DNA from: Hippopus hippopus
Lineage: Eukaryota; Mollusca; Bivalvia; Cardiida; Cardiidae
Direction of reading: 5' to 3'
Assembly: GCA_946811185.2 (NCBI GenBank)
Contig: OX328097.1
Coordinates: 34,495,627-34,559,626, forward strand
Length of the DNA stretch: 64,000 nt
Each line of letters opens with the position of its first letter. The stretch's first letter is position 1. The notes beneath the pieces were generated by a model, which made no database searches, had not been told where the DNA came from, and saw only the letters and a program-made list of their open reading frames with translations. Positions 14,101 to 26,100 of this stretch are shown piece after piece. The translations under genes and the position numbers were made by a program.

Positions 14101-17100
14101 ATGTCTACCAATGTTTTCTTTATGAACAAGTCCAAAAATTTCTGTTTAGTAAATAGTTAATGCATGAATACATGTTAAAAAAATGAGACAGAAGAAGCAA
14201 TTGCTGATTACAAGCAATAATACTGGCCTGTACAGTCAAGTGCTTATTTCATCATCATAGGAAACAATTAGAGGAAAAAGATGAAGCCCAGGCCAGATTG
14301 GAAGGTTTAGACAGAAAAGTGAAGGAATATTTCTCGCAGCTTGCTACCATTGCATCTGTTGAAGCTTTGTCAGGAGGGGTACCAACTTTTGAGGAAATCT
14401 GTCAAAAAGTAGGTTTTTTTTCTGTCTATCAATTGTCATTGAATGAGAGAATGACAATGGAAATAAGGGTATTTTGTTTTTCTTTGCAAAGACATGGTAG
14501 TGTAGTTGGTAGCATATAGGACTTGAAATTAGTGGTAAGCTGGTTCCAATCCCAAGCTTGGCCAGTTTCTTTTCAAGGATTGATGATAGCCATTAATTGC
14601 CAAAACATTCATCCCTCTCTCACTGCTGATCATTGTTTTGATGATGGTTATGTTGGAGAGCAGCCAGTGGCTTGAGACGAACATTGTGCTAAGTACTGGT
14701 AAAATAAACTCCAGGAAAGCATGGACAGGACAATGGCCGCTATGATATAACTGAAAAAAATGTTGAAAAGGGCATTGAATACCAATCAATCAGTCGTTCA
14801 ATCGAGTTTTCCATGTGATAAAATAACATTATGAAAAACTTACCTGTGGTTTTTTACAGGGGTTTGCGCAATCTGTTTTTCCATGTGGAGTCACATGAAC
14901 AGCAGGTTGGCACACAGATGCGATGCTGTTGTTTTCTATTCTCAAAGTGCTTTCAAGAACCTACTTTGAGATTCTGAATATTGTAACAAACTCGTTTTGT
15001 CTACAGTCATAAAAAAATCAGCAGTCTTAGAGCTAAACATGTTCTCTATAAGACTGAGATAGAAGGCTTTTGAAACCATAGAGAGAAAAGCAGAAAATGC
15101 TGGTTACCATTTTAATCACCCACTGATTGAAACTTTTATTCCTTTCTTGGATGTGACCAGGCTCAAACTCAGGAAAGGTGTTACCCATGATACAGCTGAA
15201 ACTTTGTTGATAGTTCATATCATTGGAGCAATATCTAATTTGTCATCTGGCAAAAAATTTCTCTAAGTTCTGAAATTTTGTCATTTGGTATAGAGTTGAA
15301 TATGTTTACTTTAAGTACGTTTTTCTTCTGTCCCAATTATGTTAGTTTTTAGTAGGTCAAAAATTCGGCTTTGTGGTTATGGGATAATGCAGTTGATCAC
15401 TGACATAATTATGTTTTTCTTCTGAAACATTACTGGCATTTTCTCCTTTTCTTGCAATGTTTTCAAAAGCCATTCATCTTCCCAGGGGATCATTTGGTAA
15501 AGGGTTTAGAAACATCTAGAAAATTATACTATTATGCCATTTTTAATTCCAGCTCAATGATATGGTTCAAGAAAATGCTATGTTGAAGGGTAAACTAATG
15601 ACTTTGACTGAAACTCTGAACAACTCTGAGCTAGAGACAAAAGCTAGTCGAGAGACCATTATGAGGCTTGTCTCTGAAGTGGGGAGAGAGCAACAGATGC
15701 ACTCAAAATATTCTACAGAATTTGATGCAATGAGATCGGTAAGTTAACTTTTGTATAATTTTTAACGCAATGCTCATTATTTAGAGTGTAAACATTCTTG
15801 TGTGTTGCCCACATAAACATATTTAACTCTTTACCACACGACAAAATATTGGACCAGACCAAATTCAAAGCATTTGCAAACGACAAAATCCATGAGACTG
15901 AAAAATTGAAATTTGTTTTAGGAAGGGTAGAAAACATTGTGGGAAAAGGAGAAAATGCTGGTTACCAGCATTTTCTCCTTTTCCCACAATGTTTCCAAAA
16001 GGCTTCTCTCACAGGGTCGTTAAAAGTCGGGACTGTGTGGTAAAGAGTTAACCCTTAGGCTGCTAAGTGCGACTCACTGACCTTTTGTGGACAGTGTAGA
16101 TCAAGATCAGACTGCACAGAACATGCAGTCTGATCTTGGATCTACCCTGTCCGATAAGGAGATATTTCTCTCCCAAAAATAATTTTGAAATAGCAACCTT
16201 TGGGTTTTTACGACTGACTTGAAGGTATCATTTAACTTATTTAGCAGGATAAAGGTCAAACAAGTGCATAGCTACCTCTGGTCTAAAACCAAATACTTAA
16301 TAAGAAGATATACATGTAATTTCAAATTGCAATATAAAAATCAGAGTATGCACACTCATTGAGTCATTATACAAAGAAACTGTAATTACAAAATGGTTCT
16401 TGAAAGAGAATAATTGAAGACATGACTGTTTCTCTTTATTATTATTTTTGCTTCAAAATTTGCAAAATATAGCAGAAAAAACGCTATCCTTTAGAATGCT
16501 TAGAGCATCCTGTATTGCTTGTTATATTATTTTTGGGTAAATTAATAATTTGGGTAAGCCTTGTCCTAGAAAAATGCTTTTTTATGTGTGGTAGGGTACT
16601 AGTACTTCTTTTTCAGACTTGTTGATAAAAGGTTAATTGAGTCACCTTTAGTGACAGTTCTAGTTTAATTATTGATACGTGCTTGTAATGTATTCTTAAT
16701 AACTCGATCATCTTGTAGCATACCACTTTTAAATATATTTTGGCAAAAGAAAAAAACTGCTCATAGCATCTCCTTGCCCATTGCTTTCACTCTTAATTAC
16801 GTATCATTGAACCTAGGTTCTTTTTGATTACCTATATTATAGCAGAATTTTTTTCAAATTTTGCCATGCCTTGACTATATGTAGCAATGCTTGTACTCGA
16901 CAATCACCCTAAATATATTTATTGCATGTTTTATTGTTGATCACCATGTTTGCATTATTTTCATAAAGAGGAGCAGAGAACGCAGACAAGACGGGTATTT
17001 AAGGTCGTGTCTAAAGTCACCGACACGTCAGAGAGAGCGTAGTCTGTCCAGGGTATGTGAGGATACTCAGAACCCTAATTAGCTTACATCTGATATTTCT

Positions 17101-20100
17101 GGTGTCCTGAGAGACATTTGAAGAAAGTTTTGGTCATAGAACATACTACATTGTCCAGTGCTTGTATAATCATGAAAATTCGTTTATCACATGAAATACA
17201 CTTACACTAAGTATTGTGAGGAAGTTTTTGATGGCATTCCTTTTTGCATTGAAATTCAAAGAATTTTGAATTGTTGTTTAGCAGTAAACATATAACTAGA
17301 ATAAATTGTCAAATATAAGGGATGTGTAGATATATGAACTACATTCATTATGAATTTCATTTTCATTTTAGTCATACAGATTGATCTATTTGTTCCTCTT
17401 TTACTGATCTGCTCCTGGAACTAGAACTGCTCAGAAACAAAAGGCTTGGCTACAGAACTTTTTTGGTTCATGTTTGTCTGACGAAAAGAATTCTTCTGTT
17501 TTGCCTAAAACATTTTTAACAAATACAAAACTAACTAAAAATTTGAGCAGTGCTCTGATAAAAGGGGATATAAAGCATCTCTTTGATGCATGATACCAAG
17601 CAAGTCATTGCATAATTATGGACCAATAAAATCTATTTTGTTCAACAACTGGCTGAATCTGGAGGTAGAATGTTTCTTTGCCAAGCAGAGAATTTAACAA
17701 TGGCACAATATTTTGACCCAGGTCAGCTTGTGCGGACTGCTCAGGCTGACCCGGGTCGATACTTTTTGCAGATGCATTAAACCTGTTTTCATGGAGCATT
17801 TACTGCTTATGATATAGTTAGATGAATTATGTATTGTTTGTGCATTCTTAATTCAAAGTTGAAGACTTCTTGAATGCAAAATTAATTGAGCCATGCTCTG
17901 GCAAAAGGGGGCTTAATGCATCTCCGCGAACTGTGGTACCAAGCAAGCCATCACGGTCATAATCATGGATCCATGGATCCATAAAATCCAGTTTTCTTAA
18001 TAACCGATTTAATCATGAGGTATACTAGTCCTTGGACATATAGAAAATTGACCAATAGCAAAAAGTTTTGGCCCAGCTCAGACTGCGTGGACTGCGCAGG
18101 CTGACCTGGGTGGATACTTTTCACAGATGTAATAAGCCCCCTTGTCACAGAGCATGGCTCAGTTGTATAAATTATAGCTTCCTTTGCAAGCATTTGCCTC
18201 TTTTTTTTTTCTAAGGGAAAGCTTTAGTTGATAATAAAATTGGTTAAGAAATATACTTTTATGTGTGGAAATACAATTCTATGTCCCATAGACAGTATGG
18301 TAAAACAATAATTGAAAGGGGTAATAGCTTTTACAAGTGATTGCTCTTTTTTGGCCAATGTTTTTTATCTAATTCAAACTGATTTTGTTATTTCGTTCAA
18401 AAGTTTTCCTTTTTGTCTCATAAGTTAGTTTTTTTCATAGCTTTGAAATTAGATACATTACTATTTATAGTGTCTTGCTTCAATAGCCCATGTTGCTCAA
18501 TATTCAACATGCTGCCATATCTTGGACATACACTGTCCACTATGCTGACACATTCTTCCAAATAGTTTCTTGAAAATGACCAGTAAATTTTCCCCCTCCC
18601 CTCTCCAAATGAAATGTGTTTATGTTCGGCTTCAAGGGTTAAAGAATAGACACTGGAACGGTACAAGTTAATATTTTTAGTTTTGTCTCATATATACATG
18701 TACAATTACACCTAAGGACAGCAGGGCAAAAAGCCTCTAGTTACCTTTGCAGACAGAGTAGATCAAGATAAAAATGCAATTAAGCATGGAATCTACTCTT
18801 TGATCTACACGATAGAGTCTTTTTTTAAAATTTTTTTCTCCAAAATAGCCCTGAATTGCAAGGTTTGATTTTTGATGTGCAGACCAACTATAACACATGT
18901 GAGAAAACAAGCTGTTACTGTACATGCTATTTTATACCTACCAGAACAGTCAAAGAAAAGAATTGATTATTTTACATCAGTATAGAAAACATTGTTAGAA
19001 AGCCTGTTCACTGTTTACCACACAATCCTGACTTTTAACGACCCTAAGAGAGAAGCCTTTTGAAAATATTGTGGGAAAAAGAGAAAATGCTGGTAACCAG
19101 CATTTTCTCTGTTTCCCACAATATTTTCTACCCAATCTAAAACAAATTTCAATTTTTCAGTCACGTTTAATTTGTTGTCTGCAAATGCTTTCAATTTGGA
19201 CTTGTTGAATTTTTTGTCGTTTGGTAAAGAGTTAAGCATTGTTGCTTTTAACAGGCAGTTGCCACTTTTCTAAGCTGTCAGGTGTAAGGGTATTAAAAGT
19301 TGTGTTTATTTAGTATTGAGATAAGAAAGAGTTTTACAAACAGTGACTGGGGTGGTAACTTTCTTCAAATGGGCTCTCGGAGATATATTAAACTCTAATT
19401 TTCTCTGAAAGCTAAATCTCCCTCTTACGGTATAGATGTTGTGCTTTAACCCTTTACCATACGACAACATTTTAGTCTTGTCCAAATCGAAAGCATTTGC
19501 AGAAGACAATTTCATTGTAGCTCAAATGGTGCAAACTTTCTTTAATAGGGTAGAAAACATTGTGGGAAAAGGAGAAAATGCTGGTTACCAGCATTTTCTC
19601 CTTTTCCCACAATGTTTTCAAAAGGCTTCTTTCCCAGGGTCGTTAAAAGTTGGCATTGTGCGCTAAAGGGTTAACTCTTTACCACATGAGAAAAATGTAG
19701 ACTTGTCAAAAATGAAAGCATTTGCAGGCAACAATTTAACTCTTTACCAAACAACAAAATTATAGACTGGTCCAAATTGAAAGCATTTGCAGACGACGAA
19801 ATAAATGACTGAAATATTGAAATTTGGTTTGGGAAGGGTAGAAAACATTGTGGGAAAAGGAGAAAATGCTGGTCACCAGCATTTTCTCCTTTTCCTACAA
19901 TGTTTTCAAAAAGGTTTCTTTCTCAGAGTCATTAAAAGTCAGGACTGTGTGGCAAAGAGTTAACTATGGCTCAAAATGAATTTTTCTTTGATAGGTTAGA
20001 AAACATTGTAGAAAAAGAAGTAAAAACTGGTTACCAGCATTTTCTTCTTTTCCTACAATGTTTCCTCAAGGTTGTTAACAGTCTGAATTGTGTGGTTAAA

Positions 20101-23100
20101 GGTTTAGAGCTAATGTTTTAATTTACTTTCTTATGAATTTGTGTTCTTATATATTCTTAACATTTTACTCTCACCTTATTTTTTCCCCAATTTGCTCTGC
20201 AGAAAAAAAAAATCATTTTATCATATTATTTTAACATAGTATTTGATGAAAAAGAAGGCAGCTGCTTGCTTTTGTTCTTACTGTAATTTTTTGCTCTGGT
20301 TTCATTTATGATAGTTGGTTATATTAGATTATTTTTTTGTTTGAACAAACATGGAGAAAAAAAAGTTTTGAATGTTATGAATTCATAGTGATTGATAGAT
20401 TTATTATGCAGCAGATTTAAGATTTGTTGAATTGCTGCAATGAAGGTTTCTCATTTACCGGAATATCAATTTCTTTCAAATTTCATCAGAAGATTAACTC
20501 TTTTACCAAAAAATGGCATTTTTTTAACCACTGTGAAGAAGAAGGATTTTGAAAATTTGTGAGAAAGGAAGAAAATAGAGTTACCAACATATTTTCCTTT
20601 TTTGACAAAGTTTTTGTTGCTTCTTAAAAACAAAATCATTTGAGCACCACTTATTTTGTTGTCTGGAAATGATCTACATGCCATCTCGTAAAGAGTTAAC
20701 CCTTTACCATACAATAAAATTAACTCCTACCACACGACAAAATTTTGGACTGGTCCAAATTGATAGCATTTGTAGATGACAAATGTGACTCAAATACTGA
20801 AATTTATTTTGGGAAGGGTAGAAAATATTGTGGGAAGAGGAGAAAATGCTGGTTACCAGCATTTTCTCCTTTTCCCACAATGTTTTCAAAAGGCTTCTTT
20901 ATCAGGGTCGTTAAAAGTCGGGATTGTGTGGTAAAGGGTTAAAGATTCTTCCAAATTGAAAGCATTTTCAGACAAAAAACACTGCTCAAGTGATGGTATT
21001 CGTCTATTAAATGGTACAAAACATTGTGGGAAAAGAAGGAAATGCTGGTAACCAGCATTTTCCCCTTTTCCCACAAATGTTTTGAAAGCCTTAGTCTACC
21101 TGTTGATCATTAAAACAAGAGATTGTGTGGTAAAGGGGTAAGCTACATGATTTTCATAACCCCTTGCTCTTAGCTTTGTGAGCAAGAAATGCATGTTGTG
21201 CATCTTTCTTCATTAGTCAACAATTCCTTTATGCATCTTTTCCTCCTTAACCGCTGAGCCCCGGTAGCTCAGTCGGTAGTGTGCAGGACTTTAGAACAGG
21301 GGGTCGTGGGTTCGATCCCTGGCTCGGCCAATTTCTTTCCGAGGATTGATGATAGTCATTGTGACAGGATTCATTCCTCTCCCACCGCTGATCATTGTTT
21401 TGACGATGGTTATGTGGGAAAGCAGCCAGTGGCTTGGAAAGAAAATTGTGCGGAGTACTGGTAAATGAGACTCCAGGAAAGCATGGATAGGTGCACTGGC
21501 CGCCGCGATATAACTGAGATACTGTTGAAAACGGTGTTAAACGCCATACAATCAATCAATCAATCAATTTCCTCCTTAACCACTAAGAACCAAACTTTAC
21601 TGGAGTATTCTTTAGATTGAGCTTTTTAGAAATTGAAAAACAGATTTTGATTCAATGCAGAACTTTTATCGCTACTGCAATAAAAACTGGAAACTTGACA
21701 AAGCCTTATAAAGTCTTAAGGCCTATTCTATAAAGTTTGGTCTTTATAGTTTTATTTAGTTGTCAAGACTCTTTGTGTTATACTCCTGGTATCAAAATTG
21801 GTGCCTCCCACAATTTACATACACCTAAACAAAAACATCTTCTTGTTTCCACCCAAAAATCTCAGAGCTGTATTGCATGTAATATGTTGACCTCTCCAAA
21901 GTTTGTTCTTGTTACAGCCCAGAGGTGAACAATTGTTCCGTAAACCCTTTACCAAATAATCCCAGGTTTTAACAACCTTTGGGCAGATGTCTTTGGAAAA
22001 CATTGTTGGAAAAGGAAAAAATGCTGGTAACCAGCATTTTCTATTTTTTTCCACAGTTTTACTTACCCTTCCAAAGACAAATTTCACCATTTGAGCCACA
22101 TTAATTTTTTTTACCGTAGTCTGTTTTCTGCAAATGCTTTGGATTTAGACAGGTCAAAAATTTTGTTGTTTGGTGAAGAATTAAGAGGATAACTAATTTC
22201 ATGTAGAATGATGTAATGAAAGTCTTTAAATTTTTATGTTGGATACCATTTGGCCCAGGTGTACCATATATAGTGTGTGTACTTGATTTGTGCTGCATTG
22301 TAATTTTTTCGAAAAAGAGCCCTGTGGTAAACATGTCTTAGGTCAAATCTAAGAACAAAATTACATACAACTGAAAAGCTACATGTTTAGCTCATTAACA
22401 TACACTAGTATTATGTTCTTGTATATATTTATTCCCTTTGAAATAATTCATGATTTTTTAACCCAATTTTTACCCATCATACAGAAACTTTAACTGCTAG
22501 ATTTCAATATATACCATACTACTCAAAATTTGCTAGGGACTACCATCTTAGATTCAGCCGATTGGATGTGTTGCATGCAACAAGTATGGTTTTTCAATAT
22601 GGAACATTGCCACACTGATTAAATAAACCATCTGAGGAAATTAATGTTTTTTAAGCAAAACTGCTAGTTTTGTAACATTTACCCATATTGAAATATCTAA
22701 ATAATCCTTATCAAAGTATGAGTAGTATACTAGAACATGTACATGTACCTGTATCTTGGTGTACCTTTGTTCATTGCCTTCTGCAACACTCTTGCAGCAG
22801 GTAACTTTAAAAAGTAATGATATACTGAGATAGTAAGATAAATTTCAATGTAAATGTTGTGGGCAAAGGACATTTTTTATATTAACCATTAGAAGCATTT
22901 TTCTCATTTCACCTTAATGCTTTTTAATGTGGTCTGTAATAAATGGTTGTCTGCAATGTTCGATGAGTTTTCCTTACTTTACAGAGAAGCTACTAGTCTT
23001 TAGATTTTATCTTATTCCTTTATCCTTCACCAAAAAATTATGTCTTATAATAAACCAGAGTAAGGAGACTTTAAAAACAAAGTTGAAAAAGGAGAACATG

Positions 23101-26100
23101 CTGATATCCAGCATTTTTTTCCTTTTTCCAGAATGTTTTCTATTTTGTCGAATCCCATCACTCTGTAGGTGCCTTCATAAGAGCATGTTTAAAGTTTTGT
23201 AAACTTGTTAACCCCTAGGCTGCTAAGCGCAACTCGAAGACCTTTTGGGAACAGTGTAGATCAAGATCAGACAGCACAGAAGGTGTAATCTGATTTTGGA
23301 TCTACATCGTCTGATAAGGAAATATTTTCCCTAAAAAATAACTTTGAAATATCAATATTTGGGCTTTTACTATTGACTTGAAAGTTTCATTTTAATTATT
23401 TACAAGGTTAAGTGTTAACTTACTGATCTCTCACAACAGAGTTTTGTTTGTGTACAAGGTAGCTCAAGATCAGACTGTACAGAATGAGTAGTTTGATTTG
23501 GAAAAACATGGCCTTATATTGTCTCCAATATTCTGGACAAACCAGAATGATATAAAGTTATTAGCCCTTAGGCTGCTGAGCACAACTCACTGACCTTTTG
23601 CAAACTCTGTAGATCAAGATCAGACTGCATGGAATGTGTAGTCTGATCTTTGATCTACACTGTCCGAAGAGAACTTGTTACAACCCCCCCCCCAAAAAAA
23701 AAAAAAAAAAAATCCTAGCTTTTCCTAGCTTTGAAACAGCAAGATTTGGGTCGTTACAATCGGCTTAAAAGTTTTATTCACTTATTTAGCAGAATAGGGG
23801 TTAATGAAAATCTTGAGGGTAACCCTCATTATCAGATAATAGACAGAAGGTATATTGTCAATAAAAAAAAAAAGTCCTAAATATTGTAATAATCAAAGGG
23901 TGTCTTTGGCCAGAATATCTGAACATAGCAACCAGTGTAGATTCAGGATCAGACTACATGGTGTATCTGGGTCCATTTTCACCAACCATTTTTAAGAACA
24001 GTCTTTGTCTAATCCTAGATTTAGAAAGTAACACAAACTTCTGATTGGCTAAACCAAATGATTTAGCCAATCAAAAATTGTGATGCTTTCAAATTTAGAA
24101 TAAGACTAAGAATGTTCTTAAGAATGGTTTGTGAGTACCGACCCTGGTCTTGTATTGCAACCTCTATTCAGGACACTTTATATTGTCCATAACATAATAC
24201 AGAGTAAGAGTTCTTTATACTAGTTCATTTTTGGCCCCATATTTGAAGACGGCGGTAATTTGTATCAGAAGCAGTATGATGATGATTGATGTTATGAAGA
24301 TGTTTAAATAGGACTGGCTATTGATGTAGAATGTGAACAACACATACTTTATATTTCCAGGAAAGAGATATTGAAAGGTCAGCCAGAAAGGAACTGGAAA
24401 GGGAGATAATTGTCCTCAAAGAAAGGCTAGACAGCTGTCAGAGAACTATTGAGTCACAGCGACATGAAATAGATCTGCGTGATGGTCGAATAACAGCTTT
24501 GGATCGTGAAGTTCGTACTAGCACAACAACTGTACGAGACGCCAGCTCTCAATATAATTTATTCAAGGAGGAACTTGCTAGTCTTCTCAGCATTGCTGAG
24601 GAACACATTCCTCCCTCTTCAGAATCAATCAAGCGTAAAATTGAATCCTTGATGTACTATGATAGAGACAGATACAAGGTAAAGATCCCTTTTATAACAA
24701 GGCAAATATGCATGACCTTTTAACTCTTTGCCAGAATACAAAATTTTGGAATAGTCCAAATTCAATGCAGTCACAGACGACAAATTAAATGTGGCTCAAA
24801 TGATGGGATTTGTGTTAATAAAGGCAGAAAACTATCGAGAAATATGCTGATTACCAGCATTTCTCAATTTTTACCCAAAGTTTTCAAAAGCCTGTTTCTC
24901 CAGAGTTATTAAAACTGCTAATTTTTTGGTAAAGGGATGATCACTAGTCCAATAACCAATAGTTGAATGAAATGCACAGCGCAAGAAACCAACTGAAAAA
25001 AATATGAGCACATGTTCTTGCTAGACTACTGGATTCAAACAATAGATTAAGAAATACAATATTCCTTTACATAGAAATGCTGCAAACCTGTACTAATACA
25101 CTCATTCAAATATGGAACTCTAATATTCTATGAAGGCATATTTTGAGATGCAATGAGGAAGATATAAAGCATAAACTGTAACAACAGTTTTAAAGACATT
25201 TTTAGGAAAGGAAAAGTTATGTGTAACAAGCAGCTGCTCGATCCTATTGCCTCGATGTCTTCAAAACAACTTCTAAAAATATTTCTCCTGTGCATAACAT
25301 GGGCTTGATCTCCGATTTGGCTGTGCTGTGATGGTTCAATCTGTTGAGGAGTTGCCTGTTGCAAATTTGTTTCACGAGTTAACCCTTTACCACACGGCAA
25401 AATTTAAGACCTATCCAAATTGAAAGCATTTGCAGAAGACAATTTCATAGTGGCTCAAATGACGCAACTTTTCTTTGATAGGGTAGAAAACTTTGTGGGA
25501 AAAGGAGAAAATGCTGGTTACCAGCATTTTCTCCTTTTCCCACAATGTTTTCAAAAGGCCTCTTCTTCAGGGTTGTTAAAAGGCGTCATTGTGTGGTAAA
25601 GGGTTAATGAGACATAAAATTATGCATTTGTATGTATTTCCCTTCTTTATCATAAATCAGAATTAGTTTACACACTTGGGCTGAATTTTGGACTTGTCCA
25701 AATTCAAAGCATTTGCAGACGACATTAGTTGGCTGAAATGATAGTAATTGTCTGCAATAGTGTAGAGAACCTTGTGAGAAAAGGAGAAAATGCTGGTTAC
25801 CAGCATTTTCTCCTTTTCCCACAAGGTTTCAAAAGACCATTTCCTCAGAGTCATTAAAACTTGGGATTGCGTGGTAAAAACTTAATACTTACCGTAAGGA
25901 GGAAGCAGGAAAGAGAGGACAAAAGGGAAGTGCAAAAGAGATACTGAAAGACTATAGGAAGGGTCAGAAAATGGGCAAGAATGGTGAAAGAAAGAGAATA
26001 CCTAGATGATTAAAAATGAGGGAGACTTAACTCTTTACCAAACAATCTCGGGTTTTGATGACCCCAGTGAGAAAGGCTTTTGAAAACATTGTGAGAAAAG

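Noticed and set aside
21259..21331. tRNA genes at 21259, 28429 and 62593
   Set aside because: A and B boxes are present, but the acceptor stems do not pair well and each is fused to a SINE body; they are SINE heads.
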